From Symbiodinium natans (lineage: Eukaryota; Sar; Dinophyceae; Suessiales; Symbiodiniaceae): a stretch of 42,500 bases of DNA. The notes under the pieces are model-generated. The model did no database searches, was not told the origin of the DNA, and saw only the letters and a list, made by a program, of their open reading frames with translations. Position numbers and translations under genes: made by a program. Shown here one piece after another: positions 19,468-30,084 of this stretch; the stretch's first letter is position 1; every line of letters begins with the position of its first letter. Where the stretch lies: assembly GCA_905221605.1 (NCBI GenBank), contig CAJNDS010002267.1, positions 225,001 through 267,500 on the forward strand. Reading direction: 5' to 3'.

Positions 19468-22390
19468 TGAAGACCTCCTTCAATAAACAGATAATTCGCG
19501 GTATCGCAAGAAAAAGTTTGGAGCGCTCCCCTTGCAGACCCAGCCCTTTATTCGGCGGTGCCTTTAGATCTTGGCAAGGACTCCCAGCTCCAACTACAAC
19601 CAAATCAACCTTTCCTTGTAGGCTGCGGTGTAGCTTTTCCACGACTGCGCGATCGACGTCTAGGACACTTCCCAGTTCAAGAATACCGGGCCACCTACGC
19701 CGGGTTACCTTTTTACAGTCCTTGTCGATTTCAGCGCTGGCGTACCCGACAACTTGACACGGCAACCTTGCTAAGGCACACACGAGGGCACCCAAACCAT
19801 CGAACAGTGACATGGCCAACACTCGGACCCCTGTTCCCTTGTTGTAGGTTGCAGCGCCTGCAGGGCGAAAGGCCGGCACGTCACCGGCACGAAGATTGCC
19901 TAAAACTGCATTGCCTTCCTCTGTAAGCCCGGCACTGGCGCACAGACCAGCCCCCAACAGAGAGGCATCGGAACAAGTGATCATGCCGTTAGGAGGCGTC
20001 CTGATAGAGCTAACTGCTAAAGGCAGACAACACAGAGCACGGATCAGTTCGCGCGTAGCGGAGGCTCTTAAACTTCGCTTGAAAAACCAGTTTCCACGAG
20101 GCCACACTTCGTTGAGCAAACCCATCAATGGCCTTCTGAACTCGAAGCAGCGCACTAAACGCCCCAGCGTCATAAGAAGCGCTTTCTGGCTAGCACAACT
20201 TTGGCCGCACATCCAGGCGCACATCCACCCGACTTCTAACAGCTTTTCTGGAGGTACAGAGATAAAACCGCGATCCCCATCTATGTGAGCTCCCATACGG
20301 TTAACACTCAACTCTCGTTGATGGGCCTTGTCCTCGGAGATGCCCACGCCTTGTCGCTCGTAAGCGGCTCGCTGACGGCGATGAGTTGCCGACAAAGTAC
20401 CTTGCAAGGCTTTCCAATCTTTGCGCGCGACAAATTCAGGGCAGTCAAAGTCATCTAGGTAATACTGGATCCAACCTCCATTGATCTCTGTTGCTGTTAG
20501 AGGCACGGGACAATCCCTGCGCCACTCCATTTCCTGTGGGAGGCCGGCACCGGCAGGCACCGGCGAAATTCCCAGTTGTCTATGAAGGTGTTGGAACAAA
20601 CTCACAGCATTCACCCATCCCATAGGAATTACAGCAGACGCCAAATACACAAGCCCTTTACTTGGCAACCCAATATCTTTGCCTTGTACAGGCCAACGAA
20701 AAGCAAGGAAGGGTCGCCAAGCCTCGGGTAGAGCCCATGCGTAGAAGGCCCCCCGCTGATCGTCGCCCGACCAGAGCAGGACCTGCGTGGGTCTGAGGTA
20801 GGCAGCAGTCCATTGAGAAGATGAGCTCAGGGTAGGCAGGTCCCCTGTCATTAACCGTTGAATGGAATTGGAAGGGACACAGTTCATTATAAGCCGGGTA
20901 ATGCGGCATTGTCCAGGAGCCGGCGCTCCCTTTTTCTCCACTGAGAAGATCCCATTTAACAGCGGTTTTCCGCGAACTTTAAAAATGTCCTGGCTGTCGA
21001 TAGGAGTCAGAATTCGCTTTTCAACCAGAACTCTAGCAATCATCGGCCACTCGCTCTTTTCACAGTTCATGGATGCGGAGGGCAAAGGATCAGGCCATTG
21101 GTCTTCGGGCAGGATGCACTCCATGGGATTCTGTAACCATTTCAGGACATCCCCTGAGGCAACCGACGCTGCCTTCAAGGTCCCCGCCACGTTGTCCGCC
21201 GGAAGACCAGGCAATATCTCTCCCAGCCTCACGGGCAAAGCGTGCAACACCTCCTCACCCGCATAGTCAACACCCTTACTTCGGACCAACTCCTCGAAAC
21301 AACGGCCTACCCTCAAGTCCAGCGGGGATCTAACAAAGTACTCGACCAAGCAGGAAATGTTCCTAAGGGCCGCCTGTTGTGAGGAGCTTGGGGCACTGTC
21401 TCCAAGAGGGAAGAGTACGCCATTCCAGCCTATATACTCCCCATTGAGAGTAGCGACAACCAGAAACCTCCAAAGTTGAGCAGTGCCAGCCATGATCAGC
21501 TTTTGTTGCTTCTGCTTTCTCTTCTTGTGGTTTGGGCCTGGGGACCAAGTCAGAAGACCCGAGGGTGACCTTACGCACTGTTCAAGTAATTGCAAAGCAG
21601 CTCCTATGGGCGGCAGAGGCAAAGGTAACAAATCCCTCTGACGCGAAGTAGGCGCGGCTGTTTCTCGAATCCTGGAAAGCAGTGACGCCTTGACCAGTTG
21701 CCCATCCAGCGGGCTTAGAAACAGGAGCTGCAGCGCTGTCACCCCTAATTGCAAAATGTGCTGCTGTTCAGGCAAACCTGCTAAGAAGTAAGAGTGAATC
21801 GAAGCATGGCCCTCAAAACGAACAACGTCCAACAACTGCAGCAACCTCGCTTCGGCACTGTGGCTAGTGATACCCCCCAGGCCGGCACCTGAGGCTGTAC
21901 TTGGCTCACTCAAACCGGCCGGCGGATTAAAAATGCACGGGGCGCTCCCCGGAAGAAAACCCTGACCGACATCAGGGGGAGCCGGTGAGCCGTCGCTCAC
22001 CTCTCGCCTTTGGCTGTCTTGAAGACTCTGTCCTTCCACGCCTTGCGGGTTTCTCCCTGCTTGCGTGGAGTGCTCTCTCTCGCATCTCGGAGGCCCATGG
22101 TCTTCACCTTGGCAGGCTCGTCCGAGAATGACACTTTGCGGTCCGTGCGCTTTCCCTTTTCGCTCTCCGCCGAAGGATCTCTTTTTCTCTGCAAGGGTGG
22201 TCGACTGGGTGTGTCCTTCGGTGCCGGAGGCGACATGGATCTCGTCAACTCCTGCGCAGGCTTCGGGTGCAAGGGGTCGCGTTGAGGAGCTGGGGTAGCC
22301 CGACCCAGCTCCCCGCGGAGTCCCTAGCCCTTGAGCAGAGCCTCGGACTTCGCCGCCTTGACCGCCAGCTCCCGGGCAAAGAAGACCTCA
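19400..22390 (-). CDS. Pol, first part: reverse transcriptase, RNase H start and N-terminal half of a C5 cytosine methyltransferase
   Basis: The frame is open from 22390, has a GTG at 22039 and its first ATG only at 21493, so a fusion or unusual start is likely; numbering here is from the GTG. RT (about 330-560): NGIFSVEKKG at 362-371, motif A with Asp427 (DQRGAF), motif B PMGWVNAVSLF at 472-482, motif C YLDD at 527-530 (20450-20461). RNase H strand 1 follows with SDAS, Asp691 (19967-19969). Instead of the rest of RNase H comes a C5-MTase: motif I FDGLGA at 746-751 (19787-19804), then motif IV GSPCQD with the catalytic Cys822 (19574-19576). Motif VI should follow, but the frame breaks at the A5 run (plus T run 19439-19443) and stops at 19400. 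RT copies element RNA; the MTase would form 5-methylcytosine. One fewer A (or a +1 shift) leads into the next ORF. Confidence 0.85.
19439..19443 (-). other. Frameshift point in the methyltransferase
   Basis: Five T on the plus strand (five A in the coding strand) lie exactly where MTase motif VI (Glu-Asn) is expected. The upstream frame reads VEK, the downstream frame KNIF. Losing one A restores a Glu-Asn motif and joins the frames. It could be a mutation, a sequencing error in a homopolymer, or programmed +1 recoding. Confidence 0.8.
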
Positions 22391-23787
22391 TCACTGGTCA
22401 CCCCCAGACTTTCTTCTGGGATGAGCTCCAAGACATGACCGAACTTTTCAGTTCCATCACGTAGTCCCATAACGAGGCTCTTGAAGCGCTGAACCAAAAG
22501 GTCACCGACCGCATCGACCTTGCCCTTGAGCAGGAGGTCCACTGCCTGAGCCAGCGTGCGCAGCTCCCGGTACTTCTCGGTGCCATGCAGCTTTCCTGGG
22601 AAGCTCGGGACCACCATGGTGAGCAAGTAGCGAACCAGCACCGGCGACAAGCTGTCACTGGCTTCCTCTCCGGTTACAGACCCCAGCTGTTCATGCAGGC
22701 CTTGTAGTGAATCCATCAGCAGCTTGCCCGGCTTGTCATCTGCGATCTTGCGAAGCCTCCGGCGTTTGTTTTGCCAAGACGAGGAGGCTGGCTCGTCAAT
22801 CACGAGGTCGTCCTCCTGATCATCTGAGTCCTCTTCGCTGTCATCTTTCTCTGTCCGGCCGCCACCGGGGGAGAGTGCCTTCTTGAGCTCATCCAGAATC
22901 CCTTTCTTCTTCTTCTTTTTCTTCGGCTTCTGACTGACTTCTGTAGCACGTGCAGCCAACACCGAGCCTGTGCTTCGTCCAACTCGCGCCTCGGCCTGCT
23001 TGCCGCGCAGTTTGGCCCTCAAATGAGCCAACCTGTCGTCCACCTTCTTGCTGCTCAAAGGGGACTCCAGGTTGACATCGCCTTCGTCTAGCATAACATC
23101 AAGGGCAGCAGCGTGACCGACATCACGTTGCTTCGGACCCCTCTTTTTGCTGCGCCTCAATGGTGGCCGAGCCTCTGGTTCATCCTCATCTTCGTCATCG
23201 TCCACATTCTGCGGTTCGTCAACCTTTGGCGCAGGAAGACTTGCCAAGCCTTGGCTTTGCCGGGCTTTTGACTTCGGGGCTGGGTTGAGGTCGCCGGCCG
23301 GCTTCCTGTCACGCGCGGGAGGCCTTGGCTCAGCTGGCAAGCCTCGACCCCCCCAACTCTTGAGCAAATCATTGGCCTCCTGCCTAGACACAGGAGTCCA
23401 CCTCTGGATATGGATGGTGTCCTGTCCGCCGAGGGCACGGGCACACCTCATGTGGTGCCTTCTGCAAAGATGGTGGTAAGCATTGCGGGGAAGTCCTCCT
23501 CTCTCACCCTCATGCTCAATGTACCATCGATAGTAAGGGTCGCTGCAACCCAAGTACTGCAACTGCACGGAGCATCCCTCGGAATCCTTTTCAAACCTTT
23601 GCAGAATCTTTCCCACAGCGTGTCCCAGCTCCTGTCCTCGGTCGCCGTAGACCATGAAAAATATGTAAGCATCTAGGTTCTCGAAGGAAGCGGTGAAATT
23701 CAGCTCGCTGCTAGCTGCTCCGTCAATCATGACCGGCAAAGGGATATTACGAGGGACGTCACCCTCATCCCTCCGCCTCCTTGACAT
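22324..23787 (-). CDS. Gag-like ORF1 protein of the retroelement (487 aa)
   Basis: The ORF opens with an ATG about 90 bases inside the element. No CCHC zinc knuckle is visible. Residues 1-5 are basic (MSRRRR). Residues 80-120 are rich in Tyr, His, Cys and Arg (HHLCRRHHMRC at about 105-115). A proline/basic linker spans about 150-300 and ends in a lysine run near 288-296. An acidic stretch with many Asp/Glu follows at about 313-332. Residues 350-487 look all-helical (KLLMDSLQGLHEQL, RTLAQAVDLLLKG) and resemble the C-terminal domain common in dinoflagellate retroelement polyproteins; that match is from memory. The presumed role is RNA packaging in a cytoplasmic particle, inferred from position before pol. 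It ends in TAG at 22324, and the pol frame (-1) is already open from 22390, a 67-base overlap. Confidence 0.75.
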   Translation of the reverse strand: MSRRRRDEGDVPRNIPLPVMIDGAASSELNFTASFENLDAYIFFMVYGDRGQELGHAVGKILQRFEKDSEGCSVQLQYLGCSDPYYRWYIEHEGERGGLPRNAYHHLCRRHHMRCARALGGQDTIHIQRWTPVSRQEANDLLKSWGGRGLPAEPRPPARDRKPAGDLNPAPKSKARQSQGLASLPAPKVDEPQNVDDDEDEDEPEARPPLRRSKKRGPKQRDVGHAAALDVMLDEGDVNLESPLSSKKVDDRLAHLRAKLRGKQAEARVGRSTGSVLAARATEVSQKPKKKKKKKGILDELKKALSPGGGRTEKDDSEEDSDDQEDDLVIDEPASSSWQNKRRRLRKIADDKPGKLLMDSLQGLHEQLGSVTGEEASDSLSPVLVRYLLTMVVPSFPGKLHGTEKYRELRTLAQAVDLLLKGKVDAVGDLLVQRFKSLVMGLRDGTEKFGHVLELIPEESLGVTSDEVFFARELAVKAAKSEALLKG

Positions 23788-23853
23788 AGGGCAAAGCGGC
23801 CTACATTCACCTGAGCATCGCCACCTCGAGCCTCAAATCTTGAGCCAAAATGG

Positions 23854-23878
23854 CACTCGCCCGTTACACATACTTCCA
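23854..23878 (-). repeat. Left terminal repeat A1 (short)
   Basis: A 25-base perfect match to 17063-17087 (A2). A second shared block follows: 13 bases at 23828-23840 equal 16996-17008. The gap between the two blocks is 13 bases here and 54 in A2, so A1 and A2 differ by indels. It forms the 5' end of the element, about 65 bases before the gag ATG. Confidence 0.75.
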
Positions 23879-24360
23879 ACACTGTCCAAAAGAGCGTTCC
23901 AGCTCACCCTTCCTCTCATCCAGGCTCCAAAACGTGCCATAATATGCGTAAGAGGACTCCAGACCTCCTAAGCCCTAAACCCTAAACCCCAGGGTCTTCT
24001 TCTACTACTACAACTTTCGGTTTAGGGTTCAAGAAGCCCAAGGTGGAGAAGGGATAAAATTCGGGCCGAATGAACCGTTTCGGCCCCTCCCAAGACCCTA
24101 AAACCCCCGCAAGAGCTTGGCTCGGATGGGTGAATAAACCCTTCCAGTCTAGAAACCACCTAAGCGTTAGGGGATTACGGCTTAGGGTTCAGGGCTAGGG
24201 TTTAGGGTTTGGGGTTTAGGGTTTAGGGTTTAGGGCTTAGGGCTTAGGGTTTAGGGTTTAGGGCTTAGGGTTTAGGGTTTAGGGCTAGGTCTTAGGAAGG
24301 CTTCCGAAGCTTCTGTCTGGCAGCCTCTGCTTGGCGTCCATCGACTGCCTCGGAGCCGGG

Positions 24361-24521
24361 GTTTAGGGTTTAGGGTTTAGGGTTTAGGGTTTAGGGGTTA
24401 GGGTTTAGGGTTTAGGGTTTAGTGTTTAGGGTTTAGGGTTTAGGGTTTAGGGTTTAGGGTTTAGGGTTTAGGGTTTAGGATTTAGGGTTTAGGGTTTAGG
24501 GTTTAGGGTTTAGGGTTTAGG
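24361..24521 (+). repeat. TTTAGGG array
   Basis: About 23 units with four single-base variants. Confidence 0.9.
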
Positions 24522-24750
24522 GGGGGGGAACGAACGCCCCAAGAGAGCCTAGCGTACGACAAGCTTACGTCTGGCGGTGTAGAACTTGGGATGTGCCCCC
24601 TTAGTACACACCATCAAGTGATAGGGATTCTATAGAACCCCCTATCAGAATCCCCAGAAAGGACTCTTCGTAACAGGCGGGAACTTTCCTTAAGCCTATA
24701 GCGACTGTAGGGTTTGGGATGTAGGGGCCGCTTAAGGAAAAAAGGCACAA

Positions 24751-24845
24751 GGATGTTCCCCCTTTTACTAAGAGTCCTTGATAGGGATTATAGTACCCCC
24801 TAGTATAATCCATATTCAGGACTGTTAGTATAAGGGGGAACATCC
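24751..24845. mobile_element. Foldback (MITE-like) element, family M, copy 2
   Basis: GGATGTTCCCCC at the left and GGGGGAACATCC at the right pair perfectly, and the arms extend inward (ACTAA/TTAGT). The interior matches the copy at 12530-12625. A more degraded relative seems to lie just upstream (24589-24660). Confidence 0.75.
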
Positions 24846-24940
24846 CAAAACACAAGCTCTAGCTACCCTTGAGACGATAGTTGGAAACAATAAGAAAGGA
24901 GAAAACAGCACTGAGCACTTGCCCGGTATAGTATAGGGGG

Positions 24941-25021
24941 CCCCCCCCCCCCCCCCCCGCCCCCACCCCCCCCCCCGCCCCCCCCCCCCCCACCCTCCCG
25001 ACCCCCCCCCGCCCCCCCGCC
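24941..25021. repeat. Poly-C tract
   Basis: About 80 bases of C with scattered G and A. The glycine-rich reading frames over it are artefacts. Confidence 0.9.
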
Positions 25022-25156
25022 AGCACAAAAAAACGAAGTACCCCTACATTGGCATCCTCCAAAATAACAAACCACAACAGCCACCGTCAACGCTGGAGAC
25101 CCGCAGTTCTTTCAGCCTCCCAAAATCACGAATCTAGGGGTTCTACCTTGGACCCT

Positions 25157-25264
25157 TAAGGTTGTACCCTTGGGTTTTGGGGTCCTTTTTTTTGAGGATC
25201 CCTAAGGGAATATACGGGCCATATTAGGAATACATTAAGGGGAACCTTTAAGGGTACAACCTTA
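25157..25264. repeat. Foldback sequence with 15-base arms
   Basis: TAAGGTTGTACCCTT at 25157-25171 is the exact reverse complement of 25250-25264. No second copy noticed in the window. Confidence 0.6.
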
Positions 25265-26601
25265 GGGGTACGAGTCTGAATCCCTTGATCGAATGAATTG
25301 GCCCAAACTTGACACCCTCTCTGGCCCGGGAGCCGTGCGCTCCAAACCCCAAACTCCCCTATACCCCAACTCCTGAACTCCCTGAGCCCTAAACTGCCTG
25401 AACTGCCTAAACCCTAAGTCCTAAACTCCCTAAACTCCCATATCCCGGAACCCTCAACTCAGCCTCACGTTCCCTGACCCTAAACCCCAAACCCCAAACC
25501 CCAACCCCAAACCCTAAACACTAACCCTAAACCCGAAACCCGAAACCCGAAACCCTAAACCTTTCTTTGGGACTCCCGACAGGGCCGCGGTCGTAATGGG
25601 GGAGCACGCGCGGATAATCATGCTCAGTGAAAGTGGGATCAAGGACCTGGGTCTGTGAGAGTTGAAGGCTTGGTTAGGGTTTTAGGGTTTTAGGGTTTAG
25701 GGCTTAGGGTTTTAGGGTGTTGGGGTTTTAGGGTTGTAGTTGTAGGGTTTAGGATTTTACTCTAAACCCTAAACCCTAAACCCTAGACCCTAAACCCGCT
25801 TGAAGTTGAAGGTGCTGGAAAGAGTAGGAGCGGCTCGATGGGTTTAGGGTTTAAGGGCAGAGACTCTAGAGTGTGATTAGGGTGTGACGTTTGTGGGTTT
25901 AGGGTTTAGGGTTTAGGGTTTAGGGTTTAGGGTTTAGGGTTTAGGGTCTAGGGTCTAGGGTCTAGGTTCTAGGGTTTTATAGGGATTAAGGATGCGAGGT
26001 CAAGAGGAATAGGTCGAAGTTCTACCTCCCACCGCCTTAAGACTCTTTGATCCCAAGCCCTTGAAGAACGTACCTCACAAATCGTTTACAGGGAGTGCCC
26101 CCCCCCCCCCCCTGTACTACAACTGCTATACCAAGCCCTAAGCCCTAAACGCTCAACCCGAAACCCTGTACTATGCTACTTTTTTGAAGATTCAAGGGGC
26201 GTAAACAACCTTCCATCTTTTCCCCCTCTCAAAACCCATCGTCTCACTTCATCATCTGAAGTACTAAGCCCTAAATCCTAAACCCCTGAGCCCTAAAACC
26301 CTAAAGCCTAAACCCCTTACCCCTAAAACCCTAAACCCTAAAGCCTATGCCCGAAACCCTAAACCCTAAACTCCAAACCCTAAAAACCCTAAGCCCTGAC
26401 CTAAATCCCAAACCCTAAAACCCAAGCCCTAAACCCAAAACTCCAAACCCTGAAAACCCTGAAAGCCCCAAGCCCTAAACTCCAAACACTAAAACCCTAA
26501 ACCCTAAGCCCTAAACCCTAAAACCTCAACCCCTAAACCCTAAACCCTAAACCCTAAACCCTAAACCCTAAACCCTAAACCCTAAACCCCAAACCCTAAA
26601 C

Positions 26602-26698
26602 CCTTCGAGCTCCCAGGCATGGAGAGAAGGTTCGAGCCGATGTTGAGCGAGAAGGCGGCCGCGAGGCAGAGAATCGTGAGCATCTCTTGCTTCCTCGT
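26602..26698 (-). other. Exon-like island with a signal-peptide-like hydrophobic stretch
   Basis: Minus strand: CCCTAAACCCCAAG, then 32 open codons and one base, then GTTTAGGG. The peptide contains MLTILCLAAAFSLNIGSN, a hydrophobic stretch like a signal peptide or membrane helix. Third positions are mostly G or C. In phase with the island at 27672-27774 if spliced directly. Family unknown. Confidence 0.45.
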
Positions 26699-26701
26699 CT
26701 T

Positions 26702-26808
26702 GGGGTTTAGGGTTTAGGGTTTAGGGTTTAGGGTTTAGGGTTTAGGGTTTAGGGTTTAGGGTTTAGGGTTTAGGGTTTAGGGTTTAGGGTTTAGGGTTTA
26801 GGGTTTAG
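26702..26808 (+). repeat. TTTAGGG array
   Basis: About 15 perfect units that would form the 3' end of a minus-strand intron upstream of the island at 26602-26698. Confidence 0.9.
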
Positions 26809-27671
26809 GGCTTAGGGTTTAAGGTTTAGGGGTTTAGGGTTGATCCTTGAGGTTTCACAGGGCTTTGGGTCTACGTGTTGGGAGTGCGAAGGGTCTTGGA
26901 ATCTAGTCTGGGGTCTGAGGTTCTGTAGGGTCTTTGGCTGTTGGGAACTTTGGGCTTCTAGTATATGAGTATATGAGGTACCGTTCTGAGTACTGGTATC
27001 CCCAAACTTATATACACTCGCCAAGAACCATAAGGACCCACAATACACTCACCCCAATAAGGGACCCCTGATTTCGGAAACCACCATATGGGGACTATAT
27101 GGGGCTTAGTCTATCGGGAAACAGCGCGCTTAACCCACAGCTTTTTTGCGGACGCACGACGGGTAGATGAAGAAAGGGCTCAGGGCTCAGGGTTCAGGAT
27201 TTCGGGTTGAGAGTTTGGTAGACGAGCCTGTGCTTCTCCTTTTTTGGGCTTCATGCCATCGACACCGTTTCGGAGTGTTTTGATCTGCTCTATTCAAGAC
27301 TACATGGAGGTTGGCGACAATAGGGGACCAGCGAAATACCCCCAAGTAGTAAATGAATAACCCTTTATTATCAATTCGGCTTCATTATCCCTAGTCGCCT
27401 TAATTATGGGGAGGGGGGGGGGGAACCTAGAAAAGGTAGTATAGAGTGGGGGGGTAGTAGGGGAACCCATGGGGGTAATGACTGGTTGGCCTTGCCTCGA
27501 GATGGAACCATTTTCGGGTTTAGGGTTTAGGGTTGAGGGTTTAGGGTTTAGGGTTGAGAGTTTAGGGTTTAGGGTTTAGGGTTGAGGGTTTAGGGTTTAG
27601 GGTTTAGGGTTGAGGGTTTAGGGATTAGGGTTTAGGGTTTAGGGTTTAGGGTTTAGGGTTTAGGGTCTTAC

Positions 27672-27774
27672 AGTGGAGGCCCTCCACCTTGCATCACTGC
27701 CGCCGCGTCGGAAGTGAGCTGTATATTCTTCCTCATGAGGGCAACATAGGGAATTCTTGAGCAGCCTCTGCCAT
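27672..27774 (-). other. Exon-like island with GTAAGA donor
   Basis: Minus strand: GGAGCTGCAG acceptor, one base, 34 open codons (LLKNSLCCPHEEEYTAHFRR), then GTAAGACCC. Ends in phase 0; the next minus-strand island (26698 downward) starts in phase 0. Not recognised. Confidence 0.45.
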
Positions 27775-28273
27775 CTGCAGCTCCCCAGATCCCTCACCCT
27801 AAACCCTAAACCCTAAACCCTAAACCCTAAACCCTAAACCCTAAACCCTAAACCCTAAACCCTTATTGTAAGTGGCCCTAAACTCACATCGGGTGTGTCA
27901 AAGCTCTCCAGGCTGGTGGGCACTCACAGAGGGATTCGTATCTTGGTTTTTTGGGGGCTCTAAAGCGAATAGTAGTCAAGGGTTTAGGGTTTAGGGTTTC
28001 AGTAGCCCCCGATCTTGGGATCAGTTTAGGGCATAGGGCCACAGGGCTTTGGGCAAGCCCCCAAGCCCGAAACTCGAAACGGCCCTATTTTCCGGGTTCA
28101 GGGTTCAGGGTTTAGGGTTTAGGGCTTAGAGTTCAGGGCTCAGGGTTCAGGGTTCAGGGTTCCGGGTTCAGGGTTCAGGGTGCAGGGTTGAAGGTTCAGG
28201 GTTTAGGGTCTAGGGTTTTAGTGTTTAGGGTTTACTTACCCTAAACCCTAAACCCTAAACCCTAAACCCTAAC

Positions 28274-28388
28274 CCCTTCCCTCTCATCCTGGGCCCCTTG
28301 CGAAATCTTCTGAGGCGTGTATGGCCGCCTGATCGCCCTGGAGCCCAGCAGCACCAGGCACATGATGCTGAAGCTGACCTTGTTCGAG
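28274..28388 (-). other. Exon-like island (38 codons)
   Basis: Minus strand: AACCCCAAG, one base, 38 open codons (NKVSFSIMCLVLLGSRAIRR...), then GTTAGGG. Third positions strongly GC-rich, with a short hydrophobic stretch. Not recognised. Confidence 0.4.
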
Positions 28389-30084
28389 CTTGGGGTTTGG
28401 GGTTTAGGGTTTAGGGTTTAGGGTTTAGGGTTTGGGGTTTAGGGTTTGGGGTTTAGTGTTGAGGGTTTAAAGGACCCTCTGCACCCTAAAGTTGGGACCA
28501 CCTGCCAGAAACCCTGAACTGGAATCCCGAAACCCGAAACCCTAAATCCCTAAAGTTCTAAACCCTATTTGAAATCCTAAAACCCTATTTGAAATTCTAA
28601 ACCCAATTTAAGACTTTAAACGCTAACCCCTTTTAGGCTTCTCGTGCTCTGAGAGCTCTCGGCTTCTGGGCTTTGAGCTCGCGCACCGGTCTTGCGTGAA
28701 GCTTTTGGCTTTGTGGCTGGAAGCCCATGGCTTCTGGGGATCAGTTTAGGGTTTGGGGTGTTTAGGGTTTAGGGCGTTTAGGGTTAGGGCTAGGGTTTAG
28801 GGCCAGGGCTTTGGGCATTCCAGACATAAGGTGGCTGTTCGGATTTTCAGGACGTCAAAAGAGACGCAAAATAGTTTCAAGGGAAGGAGGGAACCAGGTT
28901 CAATCACATCTGCTGGATAGCTGTTCAGGGGACTCCACTACGGCGCCTAGAAACAGCACATCCGTCCTACATCGGGGGATATTCCGCCCAACACAAGGGG
29001 CAAGCTATCCCAAAACACTAAACCCTGTAGACTCTACAAACCCCTAGAAACCCCGTAAACCCTATAAACCCGACAAAGCCTATACACCCCACAAACTCGA
29101 TAAACCCTAAACCCTAAACCCTAAACCCCAAACCCCAAACCCCAAACAATGAACCCTAAACCCTAAACCCTAAACCCTAAACCCCAAACCCTAAACCCTA
29201 AACCCTAAACCCTAAACCCTAAACCCTAAACCCTAACCTAAACCCCCCGAATTCCAATGGGCAGCATGCCAATCCCCCACCCTCAGCCCTGAACCTCAAG
29301 ATGGCCATCCATAAGTGGGGCAGCACGGAAGGGTCTAGGGTTTAGGGTTTAGGGTTTAGGGTTTAGGGTTTAGGGTTTAGGGTTTGGGGTTTAGGGTTTA
29401 GGGATTAGATGGCTCTGCCAAGGACATCCCACCTCCCTGGAAGGGTTTGGGTTTAGGGCTTAGGGCTTATAGGTTATAGGGCTTAGGGCTTAGGGCTTGG
29501 GGCTTAGGGCTTAGGGTTTAGGGTTTCAGGGAGGGTTTCTCTCCCTGATTTCCCCTATCAACTCTACCCTCTGGCACGCAAAACCAATTTGTGAGCACGT
29601 CACCTGGGAATGTACAACGGGCGCAGAAAAGCAACCTCCAACAACACAGTAGGTTAATTGCTGAGGAACGCATTGACGATACTCGACCGCAAAACCCCAA
29701 AACGTTTAATTAGGGTTTAGGGTTCAGGGCAAATTTAGCCCTAAACCCATGTACCTTTCTAACCCTGAACTCTCTAAACTCTAAACTGGCCACGCCGAGC
29801 CACCAGTTGCTGCGAGCAGGTGACGAAAAAGGGGGCAGGGATCTGGCGCAAAGTCCAGGTTTTGCGGCAGGGGCCAAAAGAGTGGGAGGGGCTCCATTAT
29901 AAACCAAGAAGGGTACAGTGTGGCTCACATTGATGGTTTGGGGGGTGGGGGGGGGGTCCGGTAGCTCCCTTTGGGTTTAGGGTTTAGGGTTTAGGGTTTA
30001 GGGTTAAGGGTTAAGGGTTAAGGGTTTTTGGTTTAGGGTTTAGGGTTTGGGGTTGAGGGTCTAGGGTTTAGGGTTCCTTTCAAG

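Larger units (their letters stand above)
16691..23878 (-). mobile_element. DIRS-order tyrosine-recombinase retrotransposon with split direct repeats and a built-in C5 cytosine methyltransferase
   Basis: The element is read from 23878 down to 16691. Seen: short repeat A1, gag-like ORF, pol with reverse transcriptase, split RNase H and a C5-MTase, tyrosine recombinase, then B1-A2-B2. This repeat layout is that of Ngaro/PAT-type elements. There are no LTRs, no DDE integrase and no aspartic protease motif. The termini share a 2-base core: plus-strand CA at 16691-16692, 17086-17087 and 23877-23878. The empty site would read cttgaa-CA-acactg. The host DNA around it is telomere-repeat mosaic. DIRS and PAT elements carry a Dam-like adenine MTase; this one has a cytosine MTase instead. 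The copy is broken at two points, a frameshift near 19441 and a TAA at 18014. Methyltransferase-bearing retrotransposons are reported from dinoflagellates; which family this copy belongs to needs a database comparison. Confidence 0.9.

Noticed and set aside
21997-22272. Separate 91-residue ORF between gag and pol
   Set aside because: It is simply the gag frame reopening after the TAG with a TTG start; the pol frame is open over the same stretch.
17402-23971. Plus-strand frames across the retroelement (for example 17661-18083, 20862-21266, 23147-23479)
   Set aside because: They oppose minus-strand frames that carry conserved RT, MTase and recombinase motifs; they are shadows.
24601-24855. 84-residue minus-strand ORF
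   Set aside because: It spans the family M foldback element and shows no protein features; more likely chance.
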